A stretch of 37,414 nt of DNA from Vibrio aestivus. Lineage in GTDB: Bacteria; Pseudomonadota; Gammaproteobacteria; Enterobacterales; Vibrionaceae. The position numbers and the translations under genes were made by a program. The notes under the pieces were generated by a model, which worked only from the letters and a program-made list of their open reading frames with translations, did no database searches and was not told where the DNA came from. Where the stretch lies: NCBI GenBank assembly GCA_003263845.1, contig JYJN01000103.1:1-37414 (forward strand), in the 5' to 3' direction. Of the stretch, positions 28,087 to 37,414 are shown in pieces; the first letter of the stretch is position 1, and every line of letters begins with the position of its first letter.

Positions 28087-28608
28087 CTAGCTTCGGCTTG
28101 CTTGTTTCTCGTTAAAGCGCTTAATCTTCGCAAGCTTGTCTTGGATACGCTTACGTTTTAGCGGAGACAAGTAATCAACAAACAGTTTGCCTTCTAAGTG
28201 GTCTAGTTCGTGCTGAACACAGATAGCTAAAAGGTCATCAGCATCGAAAGTAAACTCTTCACCATCACGGTTTAGTGCTTTTACCGTCACTTCCGCAGCA
28301 CGTGAAACTAATGCACGAGCGCCAGGAACAGACAAGCAGCCTTCTTCGATGCCGTCTTCGCCACGCTTTTCGATAATCTCAGGGTTGATGAGCACCATTG
28401 GCTCATCACGAGTTTCTGAAATATCGATAACAACAATGCGCTGGTGGAAATCAACTTGCGTTGCCGCAAGACCGATTCCTTCTTCGTCGTACATGGTTTC
28501 AATCATGTCATCAACGAACTTTTGGATCTCTGGGGTAACGTCTTCCACCGGCTTCGCTACGGTGCGTAAACGATCATCAGGGAATGTTAATACTTGTAAT
28601 ACAGACAT
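28087..28608 (-). CDS. def: peptide deformylase
   Basis: Metal-dependent removal of N-formyl from new proteins. The three active-site motifs are present: GIGLAATQ (about residues 45-52), EGCLSVP (about 90) and HELDHLEG (about 133). 173 residues. Start ATG at 28608 gives [18 protein letters not shown], as in homologues. First gene of def-fmt-rsmB-trkA-trkH, divergent from the LysM gene; the 150 bp between hold both promoters. Confidence 0.96.
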   Translation of the reverse strand: MSVLQVLTFPDDRLRTVAKPVEDVTPEIQKFVDDMIETMYDEEGIGLAATQVDFHQRIVVIDISETRDEPMVLINPEIIEKRGEDGIEEGCLSVPGARALVSRAAEVTVKALNRDGEEFTFDADDLLAICVQHELDHLEGKLFVDYLSPLKRKRIQDKLAKIKRFNEKQASRS

Positions 28609-28759
28609 ATACACTCGAAAAATTGAACTGTGCCGAAGCGGCTTAAACCTTGTTGGCTCAATTCTAGACATTTTACAGCCTAAATGACAGCATCCAAGTG
28701 TTATTAATGGGACTTATTATTGGTTTGCAGCATTTGTTGAACATAAAGGAATATGGGCG

Positions 28760-29866
28760 ATGCGTCGACTTATCAGGTGCGTACTTTTAGGCTTAATGTC
28801 ACTTCCATTGGCATTCTCTGCCAACGTTTTATCCGATAGCAATTTACCCGTTGTGGTTAAATCCGATGCGCCTCAAACCTATACGGTGGTTAAGGGGGAT
28901 ACGCTGTGGGATATCTCAGCCCTGTATCTCGATAGCCCATGGTTGTGGCCGAAACTTTGGCAAATCAATCCTGAAATAAATAACCCTCATCTTATTTACC
29001 CTGGCGATAAAATTACGTTGGTGTGGAAAGATGGCCAACCGACGCTGAGCTTAAAGCCAATGGTCAAGTTGAGCCCTAAGGTAAGAGTCCGAGACAAAAA
29101 GGCCATCTCTGCAGTAGAAGAAAGTTTGGTATTGCCTTATCTAAAATCCGATCGCTTAGTGGATGAGCTAACTTTAACTCAGAGTGCTGTGGTACTGGGA
29201 GCGAGCAGTGGCAATCAATATTTAAACCTTGAAGATACTTTTTATATCTCGGGTGAGCACAGTGCGCTCGAATGGGGAATCTATCGTCAGGTTAAGCGTT
29301 ATCAGCGTGGGGAACATATTGCGGTTTCTTTGAAGCGGGTTGCGACGGCGACTTTGCAACAAGGTTATCAGGAAAAACAACAGAGCCATCAAGAGTACAC
29401 GGCGCTTGTCATTACCGAACAAAACAGCGAAATCATGGCCAATGATCTTGCTCTACCTGATGATGGGCGAGATGGACATTCATTTGATTTGACCTTCTAC
29501 CCTCAACCATCACCAGCCGACAGTTTTGCCCAAATTCTTGGTTCTCTCAGTGGCAGCCAATATGTGGCGCAAAATCAACTGGTGGTGATTGACCGCGGTC
29601 TCAGCGATGACCTTCGTCAAGGTAGTATGTTCTCACTCTACGAACAGGGCGCAACGGCACAAAACCATTTAGCTATGGTGTCGAGCTCTCGCAAAGGTGA
29701 AATTACACTACCCGATACTCGAGTTGGCGATTTAATGGTGATTAAGCCATATGACCATTTCAGCTTGGCACTGGTGACTGAGAGTCGCGCTCCTATTGGC
29801 CTGCAGACCAAAGCTTTCTCTCCTCTGTCTGAATCGAATGAATCCGTAACAGAACCTTTGGAATGA
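28760..29866 (+). CDS. LysM domain protein, exported
   Basis: 368 residues. Signal peptide of about 20 residues (MRRLIRCVLLGLMSLPLAFS), one LysM domain at about residues 41-88 (YTVVKGDTLWDISALYLDSP, then IYPGDKITLVW), then a long region without obvious catalytic motifs. LysM binds peptidoglycan, so the protein probably acts in the periplasm or on the outer membrane side. Conserved position just before dprA across Vibrio and related bacteria. Its stop overlaps the dprA start (ATGA), indicating coupling. Specific role unknown. Confidence 0.9.
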   Translation: MRRLIRCVLLGLMSLPLAFSANVLSDSNLPVVVKSDAPQTYTVVKGDTLWDISALYLDSPWLWPKLWQINPEINNPHLIYPGDKITLVWKDGQPTLSLKPMVKLSPKVRVRDKKAISAVEESLVLPYLKSDRLVDELTLTQSAVVLGASSGNQYLNLEDTFYISGEHSALEWGIYRQVKRYQRGEHIAVSLKRVATATLQQGYQEKQQSHQEYTALVITEQNSEIMANDLALPDDGRDGHSFDLTFYPQPSPADSFAQILGSLSGSQYVAQNQLVVIDRGLSDDLRQGSMFSLYEQGATAQNHLAMVSSSRKGEITLPDTRVGDLMVIKPYDHFSLALVTESRAPIGLQTKAFSPLSESNESVTEPLE

Positions 29867-30976
29867 CATCTCACTCATTAGAAGCTTGGCTGACGTTGAG
29901 CTTCACTCCTCGCTTAGGATCCAAGTCTCTTAGTAAGCTCGTATCCATTGATTCTGCGGATAACATTGTTAGCTACGATGCTAAGCAGCTACAAGCGTTA
30001 GGGCTAAAGCCGGAACAGGTTCGTCATATCCAAACCCAAGCCAAACGCGATGTGGACCTGTGCATGGAATGGCAACAGAGCGATCCGCTTAATCATATTA
30101 CCTGCTTGTTTGATTCAGATTATCCTCCTTTACTTAAGCAAGCGCCTTCGCCGCCTTCCGTGCTGTTCGTCCGTGGCGATAAATCCTCTTTGCTCGAGCC
30201 ACAAATCGCGTTAGTTGGTAGCCGCAATGCCAGTTTGGAAGGGCTAGAGCATGCTCATCACTTTGCCAAAGCTTTTGCGCAGCATGGACTGGTAGTGACC
30301 AGTGGCTTGGCGTTGGGTGTTGATGGTCACGCCCACAGTGGAGCACTGGAAGGGCAAGGAAAAACCGTGGCCGTATTAGGCTCGGGATTAAAGCAGGTGT
30401 ATCCTGCCCGTCATCGTTCTCTTGCCGAGCGAGTGGTCGAGCAGGGGCTTTGGTGAGTGAGTTTCGCCCAGATGCCAAACCACGGCCTGAACATTTTCCG
30501 CGTCGAAATCGCATTATCAGTGGCTTGTCGGCGGGGGTTCTTGTGGTTGAAGCCGCAGAGAAAAGCGGCTCCTTAATTACCGCTCGTTACGCTCTTGAGC
30601 AAGGCAGGGAAGTATTTGCGATTCCCGGTAGCATTAATCAGGTTTCTAGCCGCGGTTGTAATCAGCTCATTAAACAGGGCGCAAGCTAGTCCAAACTGCA
30701 AAAGATGTGTTGGATGAAATAGAGCATCTTGTTGACTGGTCTATAAATAATAAGCCTTTTGTGCAGTCGTCGTTGTTTGAATCAGAACAGCCAACAGAAG
30801 AATTGCCATTTGCTAATCTGTTAGCTAACGTAGGAGTAGAGGTTACGCCAGTTGATATTTTGGCAAGCAGAACCCATATACCTGTTCATGAAGTCATGAT
30901 GCAGCTTTTAGAGCTTGAGCTTTCAGGGCATGTTGTTGCAGTTTCCGGTGGCTATATTCGTAAGGGGAGGGGCTAG
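29863..30976 (+). CDS. dprA: DNA processing protein DprA, two apparent frameshifts
   Basis: RecA-loading protein that protects incoming single-stranded DNA during natural transformation. N-terminal SAM-like region, then the Rossmann-like core with [28 protein letters not shown], and [53 protein letters not shown]-terminal winged-helix-like region follows. Losses near 30444-30447 (four G, five needed) and near 30687 (AGCTAG should be AGCTTAG) split it; repair gives 371 residues. Starts inside the LysM gene stop (ATGA) and is followed by smg two bases later. Confidence 0.94.
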
Positions 30977-30978
30977 CT

Positions 30979-31455
30979 ATGATGATGGACATACTGATGT
31001 ATTTGTTCGAAACCTACATCCATAGCGATGCAGAGTTACAGGTGGACCAAGATGAGCTTGAAGAAGAGCTTCTTCGTGCGGGTTTCCATCAAAAAGATAT
31101 CTATAAGGCGCTGAACTGGCTAGAAGAACTCGCAGCACTTCAGCAAAGCGACGCCCATTCTGCGATTTCAACAGGCGCAGCGACATCGACTCGTATCTAC
31201 ACTCGTCGTGAGATGGATCGAATTGATTTAGAATGTCGCGGTTTCCTCTTGTTTTTAGAGCAGATTAAAGTTCTGACCACAGAGACCCGTGAAATGGTTG
31301 TCGACCGTGTTATGGGGTTAGAAACCAACGAGTTTGAGTTGGACGATCTGAAATGGATTGTCTTGATGGTACTGTTTAATGTACCAGGCAACGAGAACGC
31401 TTACACGCTAATGGAAGAGCTGTTATACAGTAAAGAGCAAGGGATCTTGCACTAA
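30979..31455 (+). CDS. smg: Smg family protein (DUF494)
   Basis: 158-residue conserved protein, helical and acidic ([47 protein letters not shown]). Function unclear; it follows dprA in most gammaproteobacteria. GGGAGGGG lies six to seven bases before the first of three ATG codons (30979, 30982, 30985), so I take the first. Confidence 0.92.
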   Translation: MMMDILMYLFETYIHSDAELQVDQDELEEELLRAGFHQKDIYKALNWLEELAALQQSDAHSAISTGAATSTRIYTRREMDRIDLECRGFLLFLEQIKVLTTETREMVVDRVMGLETNEFELDDLKWIVLMVLFNVPGNENAYTLMEELLYSKEQGILH

Positions 31456-31526
31456 TTTCAGTTTGTTAGAGCGATGCTTGTATGGGTGTCGCTCTCCATT
31501 ATTTGTGAGAGTCCTTTTCTGACATT

Positions 31527-32105
31527 ATGAGCAGTAAAATCGATCAGGAGCTGTTTTCAGCTCACGAGCACGCCCTGGAACATCAACCTTGTCCTAAATG
31601 TGGTGATGCCCCAAACGGTGGCGAGCTTCAGTTAAGACATGGTAAACACGGCCCTTTCCTTGGTTGCACGCAATACCCTGAGTGCGACTACATTAAACCT
31701 TTACACCAAAACGATGGTCATGTGATCAAAGAGTTAGGTGTACCTTGCCCTGCGTGTCAGCATGAATTGGTATTACGCCAAGGTCGATACGGGATGTTCA
31801 TTGGCTGTAGCAATTACCCAGAATGTCATCACATTGAGTCTTTGGATCACAAAGAGCCAGAGGAGGAATCCTCAACTCCAGCTTGTCCTGAATGTGGTAA
31901 AGGGCATCTAGTGGAACGTAAAACCCGTTTCGGTAAGCTTTTTTATGCCTGTGATAACTACCCAAGCTGCAAGTTTGCTGTTAACCAACCACCGATTGCA
32001 GAGAAGTGCGAGAAGTGCGGGTATCCACTACTGGTTGAGAAGAAAGGGGCATCTGGTGTGCAGCGTCAGTGTGCTGATCGTAAGTGTCACCATATTCAGT
32101 CGTAA
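31527..32105 (+). CDS. yrdD: topoisomerase-like zinc ribbon protein YrdD
   Basis: 192 residues made of four zinc-ribbon units of the type found at the C-terminus of bacterial topoisomerase I: CPKCG..C.QYPECD (about 22-55), CPAC..C.NYPEC (about 74-105), CPECG..C.NYPSC (about 118-150) and CEKCG (about 160 on). No topoisomerase catalytic domain is present. Presumably binds DNA or RNA; role unknown. Conserved place between smg and the tsaC region. Confidence 0.92.
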   Translation: MSSKIDQELFSAHEHALEHQPCPKCGDAPNGGELQLRHGKHGPFLGCTQYPECDYIKPLHQNDGHVIKELGVPCPACQHELVLRQGRYGMFIGCSNYPECHHIESLDHKEPEEESSTPACPECGKGHLVERKTRFGKLFYACDNYPSCKFAVNQPPIAEKCEKCGYPLLVEKKGASGVQRQCADRKCHHIQS

Positions 32106-32133
32106 CCTTCAGCATGCGAACTCACGAGATATA

Positions 32134-32160
32134 AAAAACGGCGCTAAATGCGCCGTTTTT
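32134..32160. terminator. bidirectional terminator between yrdD and purK
   Basis: AAAAACGGCGC pairs with GCGCCGTTTTT around loop TAAAT, between convergent genes. Confidence 0.9.
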
Positions 32161-32186
32161 CATTGATTCGTCCAGTATTGAACGTT

Positions 32187-33305
32187 TTAGCTTAATTCCT
32201 GCAAGGCAGGGTAAGCGTCTTTGTCCAAGATGGTTGCCAACTTGGCTAGACGGCGCTGCAGCTCTCCGTTGTAATCTGCTGTCACATTGATGTGGCCCAT
32301 TTTGCGACCAGCGCGTTTCTCTTTGCCATACCAGTGCACGTGGCAACCTTCCATCGCTAACACTTCATTTGGAAGCGAGTCTTCACCAAGAATATTGATC
32401 ATGCTGGTGGCACGGATGAGCTTAGTGCTGCCTAGAGGTAATCCGCATACGGCGCGAAGGTGGTTTTCAAACTGACAAGTTTCTGCACCTTGCTGGGTCC
32501 AGTGACCTGAGTTATGAACTCGTGGTGCGATTTCGTTAACCAATAGCTGACCATCGACATCAAAGAATTCAAGCGCCAGCACACCAACGTAGTCGAGGCT
32601 ATTCGCAACCGAGGTGAACATACTCTTGGCCTGTTCTTGAAGTTCAGCATCATCAATAGCTGTAGAAAGGCTGAGTACGCCATCGGTGTGAATGTTTTCT
32701 GCCAGTGGGTAAACCACGACATTGCCATCTTTACCACGAGCACCGACTAAAGACACTTCACGGTTAAACGGCACAAACTCTTCAGCGACAATCGCTTGAG
32801 TCTCAGTGGCGGCAATGCATTCTTGCATTTCTGCCCAGATTGAGTCCGCATCGTCTGCATTCTTTAGGCGCCATTGGCCTTTGCCATCGTAACCACCCAA
32901 AGCGCTTTTTAGTACCATTGGAATGCCAACGTACTCAATTGCGTTATCAAAATCTTGACGAGTGTTGATAACGGCATACTTTGCGTTTTTTACTTTAGCG
33001 GCATCGAGCAGTGCTTTTTCAATGCGACGGTCTCCGCCCGCTTTGATTGCTTCAGTACTTGGAAGAAACTTACCGCTCTTCTCACATACATCTAGTACAT
33101 CATGAGGAATGTGCTCAAACTCGGCAGTAATCACGTCAGCTTGTTCAATCGCATTCTCCAAACCATGACCAATAACCGCTTGAGTTAGTGGGTGGACAAT
33201 GTTTTTGCTGCCGACATCGAATGCTGAAATTTCTAGATTCAACGGAGCGCCCGCTAATGACATCATACGAGCCAGTTGACCCGCACCAAGTACTAAAACA
33301 TGCAT
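32187..33305 (-). CDS. purK: N5-carboxyaminoimidazole ribonucleotide synthase
   Basis: 372-residue ATP-grasp enzyme making N5-CAIR from AIR, bicarbonate and ATP in purine synthesis. N-terminal [16 protein letters not shown]-grasp loop [32 protein letters not shown] and C-terminal [17 protein letters not shown]. Frame intact. Follows purE by four bases, the usual purEK unit, and should be controlled by the PurR site upstream of purE. Confidence 0.97.
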   Translation of the reverse strand: MHVLVLGAGQLARMMSLAGAPLNLEISAFDVGSKNIVHPLTQAVIGHGLENAIEQADVITAEFEHIPHDVLDVCEKSGKFLPSTEAIKAGGDRRIEKALLDAAKVKNAKYAVINTRQDFDNAIEYVGIPMVLKSALGGYDGKGQWRLKNADDADSIWAEMQECIAATETQAIVAEEFVPFNREVSLVGARGKDGNVVVYPLAENIHTDGVLSLSTAIDDAELQEQAKSMFTSVANSLDYVGVLALEFFDVDGQLLVNEIAPRVHNSGHWTQQGAETCQFENHLRAVCGLPLGSTKLIRATSMINILGEDSLPNEVLAMEGCHVHWYGKEKRAGRKMGHINVTADYNGELQRRLAKLATILDKDAYPALQELS

Positions 33306-33309
33306 CAGA

Positions 33310-33795
33310 TTAGTCCTCAGCAGGGTTTGGGTTAGCTAATACTGTTTCTGTTTGCTCACTGCGGAAAGCTTCAACCTTCGCCATCACTTCTTCATCATGA
33401 GTGCCAAGAATCTGAGCGGCTAGGATGCCCGCATTGGCTGCGCCAGCTTCACCGATAGCCAATGTGCCAACTGCAATGCCTTTTGGCATTTGAACGATAG
33501 AAAGAAGCGAGTCCATCCCTTTTAGTGCACGAGACTGAACCGGCACACCAAGAACTGGCAAACTAGTGAAAGCTGCACACATGCCAGGCAGGTGCGCTGC
33601 GCCACCGGCACCAGCGATGATCACTTTAATGCCACGCTCTTTTGCGCTGTTTGCATAGTCTGCAAGAAGCTGAGGGGTACGGTGCGCAGAAACCACTTTT
33701 GTTTCGTAAGCAACACCAAACTGATCTAGCATGTCTGCTGCTAGCTTCATGGTTGGCCAATCAGATTTAGAACCCATGATAATACCGACTTTCAT
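33310..33795 (-). CDS. purE: N5-CAIR mutase PurE
   Basis: 161-residue class I PurE, converting N5-CAIR to CAIR. Motifs [14 protein letters not shown] (start), [11 protein letters not shown], and [16 protein letters not shown] and [12 protein letters not shown] lies seven bases before the ATG at 33795; the longer frame to 33903 crosses the operator. First gene of purE-purK. Confidence 0.97.
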   Translation of the reverse strand: MKVGIIMGSKSDWPTMKLAADMLDQFGVAYETKVVSAHRTPQLLADYANSAKERGIKVIIAGAGGAAHLPGMCAAFTSLPVLGVPVQSRALKGMDSLLSIVQMPKGIAVGTLAIGEAGAANAGILAAQILGTHDEEVMAKVEAFRSEQTETVLANPNPAED

Positions 33796-33862
33796 CTCAA
33801 ACTCCTTCAAGCTTTTTAAATTGGGTGGCAATTTGTGCGCATTATACGAGGATTTTCTCCTC

Positions 33863-33878
33863 AAGCAAACGTTTGCGT
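33863..33878 (-). promoter_or_regulatory. PurR operator upstream of purE
   Basis: AAGCAAACGTTTGCGT contains the perfect palindrome GCAAACGTTTGC (33865-33876) and closely matches the known PUR box (ACGCAAACGTTTTCNT). It lies about 70 bp upstream of the purE start, so purEK should be repressed when hypoxanthine or guanine is plentiful. The divergent tsaC promoter may be affected too. Confidence 0.88.
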
Positions 33879-33992
33879 GACAATGTGAAGAAAGTTGATA
33901 CATTTTATAAACAAATAGATTTAGGCACTCGGTGTGATTGTTTGTACACTTGTTATTGATTCAATGGATGTATGTAAATTTAAGGTGAAATC

Positions 33993-35546
<1,554 letters not shown>

Positions 35547-35573
35547 CTCTTTCTTCACCAAAGATATGATGTT

Positions 35574-35599
35574 AGGGTCGTTACATTCGTAATGACCCT
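35574..35599 (+). terminator. hairpin between hemF and aroE
   Basis: AGGGTC (35574-35579) pairs with GACCCT (35594-35599), with an inner TTAC/GTAA stem, followed by a weak T-rich run. It could attenuate readthrough into aroE. Confidence 0.45.
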
Positions 35600-35623
35600 T
35601 TATTGTTTCTGGTAGGTAAGGAC

Positions 35624-36454
35624 ATGACCCAGCAAATAGACCGTTATGCCGTTTTTGGTAATCCAATCGGTCAGAGCAAATCCCCATTTATTCATACACT
35701 GTTTGCGCGTCAGACAAATCAATCGATGACCTATACTGCTCTTCAACCAGAAAGTGAGGCTTTCTTGCAAGCCGCGAAAGAGTTCTTTGGTGAAGGGAGC
35801 AAGGGCTGCAATGTCACCGCGCCTTTTAAAGAAGATGCGTATCAGTTTGCTGATCGGTTAACAGAGCGTGCTCAGCTTGCGGGTGCGGTTAATACCTTAA
35901 AGAAACTGGATGATGGGCAAATCATTGGTGATAACACCGATGGTGAAGGCTTAGTGCAGGATTTACTTCAATATCAAGTACTGCTCAAAGATTCGCGAAT
36001 CTTGCTACTGGGAGCGGGTGGTGCAGCAAGAGGCGTGATTAAGCCCCTACTGGATCAGGGTGTTAAAGAGATCGTCGTGGCGAACCGAACCAAGCAAAAG
36101 GCCAAAACGCTAGCAGAAATGTTTTCACCTTTTGGCCAAGTCATCGCTAAATCATTGGATGAAGTTGATGAGAGTTTCGATATTGTCATTAACTCGACTT
36201 CATCAGGGTTAACGGGTGAGTTGCCAAAAGTGAGTAACGTCATATTCTCAAACGGATCTACAGTCTATGACATGATCTACCGTGCAGAGGTGACGCCTTT
36301 TAATCAATGGGCGTTGGATAGCGGTGCACATGTAGCCTATGACGGTCTCGGTATGTTGGTTGGTCAGGCGGCAGAGAGCTTTATGTTGTGGCGTGGCATT
36401 AGGCCGGGTACCAAGCAAATACTCCGTGAGCTAAGAAAGAATCTACAAGGTTAG
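35624..36454 (+). CDS. aroE: shikimate dehydrogenase
   Basis: 276-residue NADPH enzyme reducing 3-dehydroshikimate. Substrate motif [14 protein letters not shown] (start), [13 protein letters not shown] with the catalytic lysine, the dinucleotide motif [11 protein letters not shown] and NRTKQKA for NADP phosphate, and [15 protein letters not shown] at 35624 follows AAGGAC closely; the extra seven residues of the longer frame are not conserved in character. Stop is six bases before the next gene. Confidence 0.96.
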   Translation: MTQQIDRYAVFGNPIGQSKSPFIHTLFARQTNQSMTYTALQPESEAFLQAAKEFFGEGSKGCNVTAPFKEDAYQFADRLTERAQLAGAVNTLKKLDDGQIIGDNTDGEGLVQDLLQYQVLLKDSRILLLGAGGAARGVIKPLLDQGVKEIVVANRTKQKAKTLAEMFSPFGQVIAKSLDEVDESFDIVINSTSSGLTGELPKVSNVIFSNGSTVYDMIYRAEVTPFNQWALDSGAHVAYDGLGMLVGQAAESFMLWRGIRPGTKQILRELRKNLQG

Positions 36455-36460
36455 AAAAGA

Positions 36461-36712
36461 GTGAATCAATCTATTTTGTTCCCAGACATGCAGTTATGGG
36501 ATGAAGATAAACAAGCCGTCATGTTTCTAGCACAACAATCAGGTGCATTGATCGAGTGTTTCGTTAAGGCTGATAAACTTGGCGCTCTAGCTGGTTATAC
36601 TGTTGAGGATAAAGAAGCGGCCTTGAATGCTTTTGACCAATGCCGCTTTGATTTAGAAGAACTGGCCGAAGAGTTAATAGAAGATGAAATGTTTAACTCG
36701 CTCGGCAGATAG
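36461..36712 (+). CDS. DUF1488 family protein
   Basis: 83-residue acidic cytoplasmic protein of unknown function. It begins MNQSILFPDMQLWDEDKQAV and ends with an acidic helix (FDLEELAEELIEDEMFNSLGR). Start is GTG at 36461, six bases after aroE, so it is probably the last gene of tsaC-hemF-aroE. The DUF1488 call rests on length, sequence character and location next to aroE. Confidence 0.85.
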   Translation: MNQSILFPDMQLWDEDKQAVMFLAQQSGALIECFVKADKLGALAGYTVEDKEAALNAFDQCRFDLEELAEELIEDEMFNSLGR

Positions 36713-36734
36713 AGATTCAGTAGTTACCTATCTT

Positions 36735-37295
36735 CTATTTACCTTCAATATCAGCATCGACGACCTCATTAAGATAGTCGTTTTTATTCTGCACATAGTT
36801 GTGGGCTGACTTCTGTAAGAAAGCGCGTTCCTTATCCGTTAATGGGCGCGCTTGTTTAACAGGGCTGCCAACATACAAATAGCCGCTTTCGAGTTTCTTG
36901 CCTGGTGGGACCAAACTGCCAGCACCAATCATTACTTCTTCTTCTATTACTGCGGCATCAAGAACAATTGCTCCCATTCCGACTAAAACGCGATCATGAA
37001 TAATGCAGCCATGCAGCATTACCTTATGGCCTATAGTCACATCATTACCAATAATCAGCGGGTAGCCTTCTGGGTTCTCTGCGTTTTTGTGAGTGACGTG
37101 CAGGACAGAACCATCTTGAACATTAGTACGCTCACCAATATGGATGTGGTTAACATCGCCTCGAGCAGCAACCAGTGGCCAAATACTCGAATCGTCACCA
37201 ATCTTGATATCGCCGACTAATACGGCGCTACTATCTATATAGACACGTTTGCCGATTTGAGGCGCGATACCTTTATAACTACGAATAGAACTCAT
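36735..37295 (-). CDS. yrdA: gamma-carbonic-anhydrase-like hexapeptide protein YrdA
   Basis: 186-residue left-handed beta-helix protein. Hexapeptide-type repeats (SAVLVGDIKIGDDSSIWP, IIGNDVTIGHKVMLHGC, RVLVGMGAIVLDAAVIEEEV) and the metal-binding histidines of the family in the GHKVMLHGCIIHD segment are present. Related proteins include gamma-class carbonic anhydrases; the activity of YrdA itself is uncertain. ATG at 37295 has AAGGAG about six bases upstream; the longer frame to 37328 is unsupported. Convergent with the DUF1488 gene. The remaining 119 bp to the window edge hold no visible gene. Confidence 0.92.
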   Translation of the reverse strand: MSSIRSYKGIAPQIGKRVYIDSSAVLVGDIKIGDDSSIWPLVAARGDVNHIHIGERTNVQDGSVLHVTHKNAENPEGYPLIIGNDVTIGHKVMLHGCIIHDRVLVGMGAIVLDAAVIEEEVMIGAGSLVPPGKKLESGYLYVGSPVKQARPLTDKERAFLQKSAHNYVQNKNDYLNEVVDADIEGK

Positions 37296-37414
37296 ACTTT
37301 CTCCTTCTTCATGAGGATTAAAGGGCAATTTTGCCTAAAAGAGTAGCAAAAATAGCGCTTATTGTTTGAAAGTTAATCAGGCGGTAAAAAAAAGCAAAAA
37401 AAGTGAAGAAAGCG

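Overview
The window is chromosomal DNA from a member of the Vibrionaceae, most likely a Vibrio, near the replication origin of the large chromosome. The basis is gene order: a UPF0016 manganese exporter, tusA, acuI, ilvGMEDA, comM, yihG, dsbA, srkA, ccoG, yihD, trkH-trkA-rsmB-fmt-def, LysM protein, dprA, smg, yrdD, purEK, tsaC, hemF, aroE and yrdA. From memory this matches the order around VC0022-VC0058 of V. cholerae; no search was run. Almost everything is conserved housekeeping DNA.

Layout. (1) 1-3250: a manganese exporter behind a yybP-ykoY Mn2+ riboswitch, a small membrane protein, tusA, a small unknown ORF and a LysR regulator. (2) 3262-11082: acuI, then the complete branched-chain amino acid operon ilvL-ilvG-ilvM-ilvE-ilvD-ilvA on the minus strand, with an Ile/Val/Leu-rich leader peptide and attenuator. 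(3) 11303-15512: comM, a DUF2860 outer membrane protein, an acyltransferase and dsbA. (4) 15546-20061: srkA and ccoG, separated by the one clear accessory insertion. (5) 20316-22785: yihD, a small basic protein in a possibly dispersed repeat, a Spo0M-like protein and hemolysin III. (6) 22825-28608: potassium uptake (trkH, trkA) behind def-fmt-rsmB. (7) 28760-37295: LysM-dprA-smg-yrdD on plus, purE-purK on minus behind a PurR operator, then tsaC-hemF-aroE and a gamma-carbonic-anhydrase-like protein.

The most interesting part is 16537-18758. Two overlapping minus-strand genes, a 343-residue protein with a proline-rich N-terminus and hydrophobic C-terminus and a 144-residue three-helix membrane protein, look like a membrane-acting toxin with its immunity protein. 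They lie between two 179-bp direct repeats (3 mismatches) made of the last 115 bp of ccoG plus its terminator. Recombination between the repeats would remove exactly 2,043 bp and restore a simple ccoG-srkA junction. A perfect 26-bp-stem hairpin marks one edge.

Caution: at least 14 conserved genes carry about 22 single-base indels, mostly loss of one G or C from a short run. So many lesions in essential or near-essential genes point to uncorrected sequencing errors rather than real pseudogenes. The affected genes are annotated at full length with the position of each apparent frameshift.
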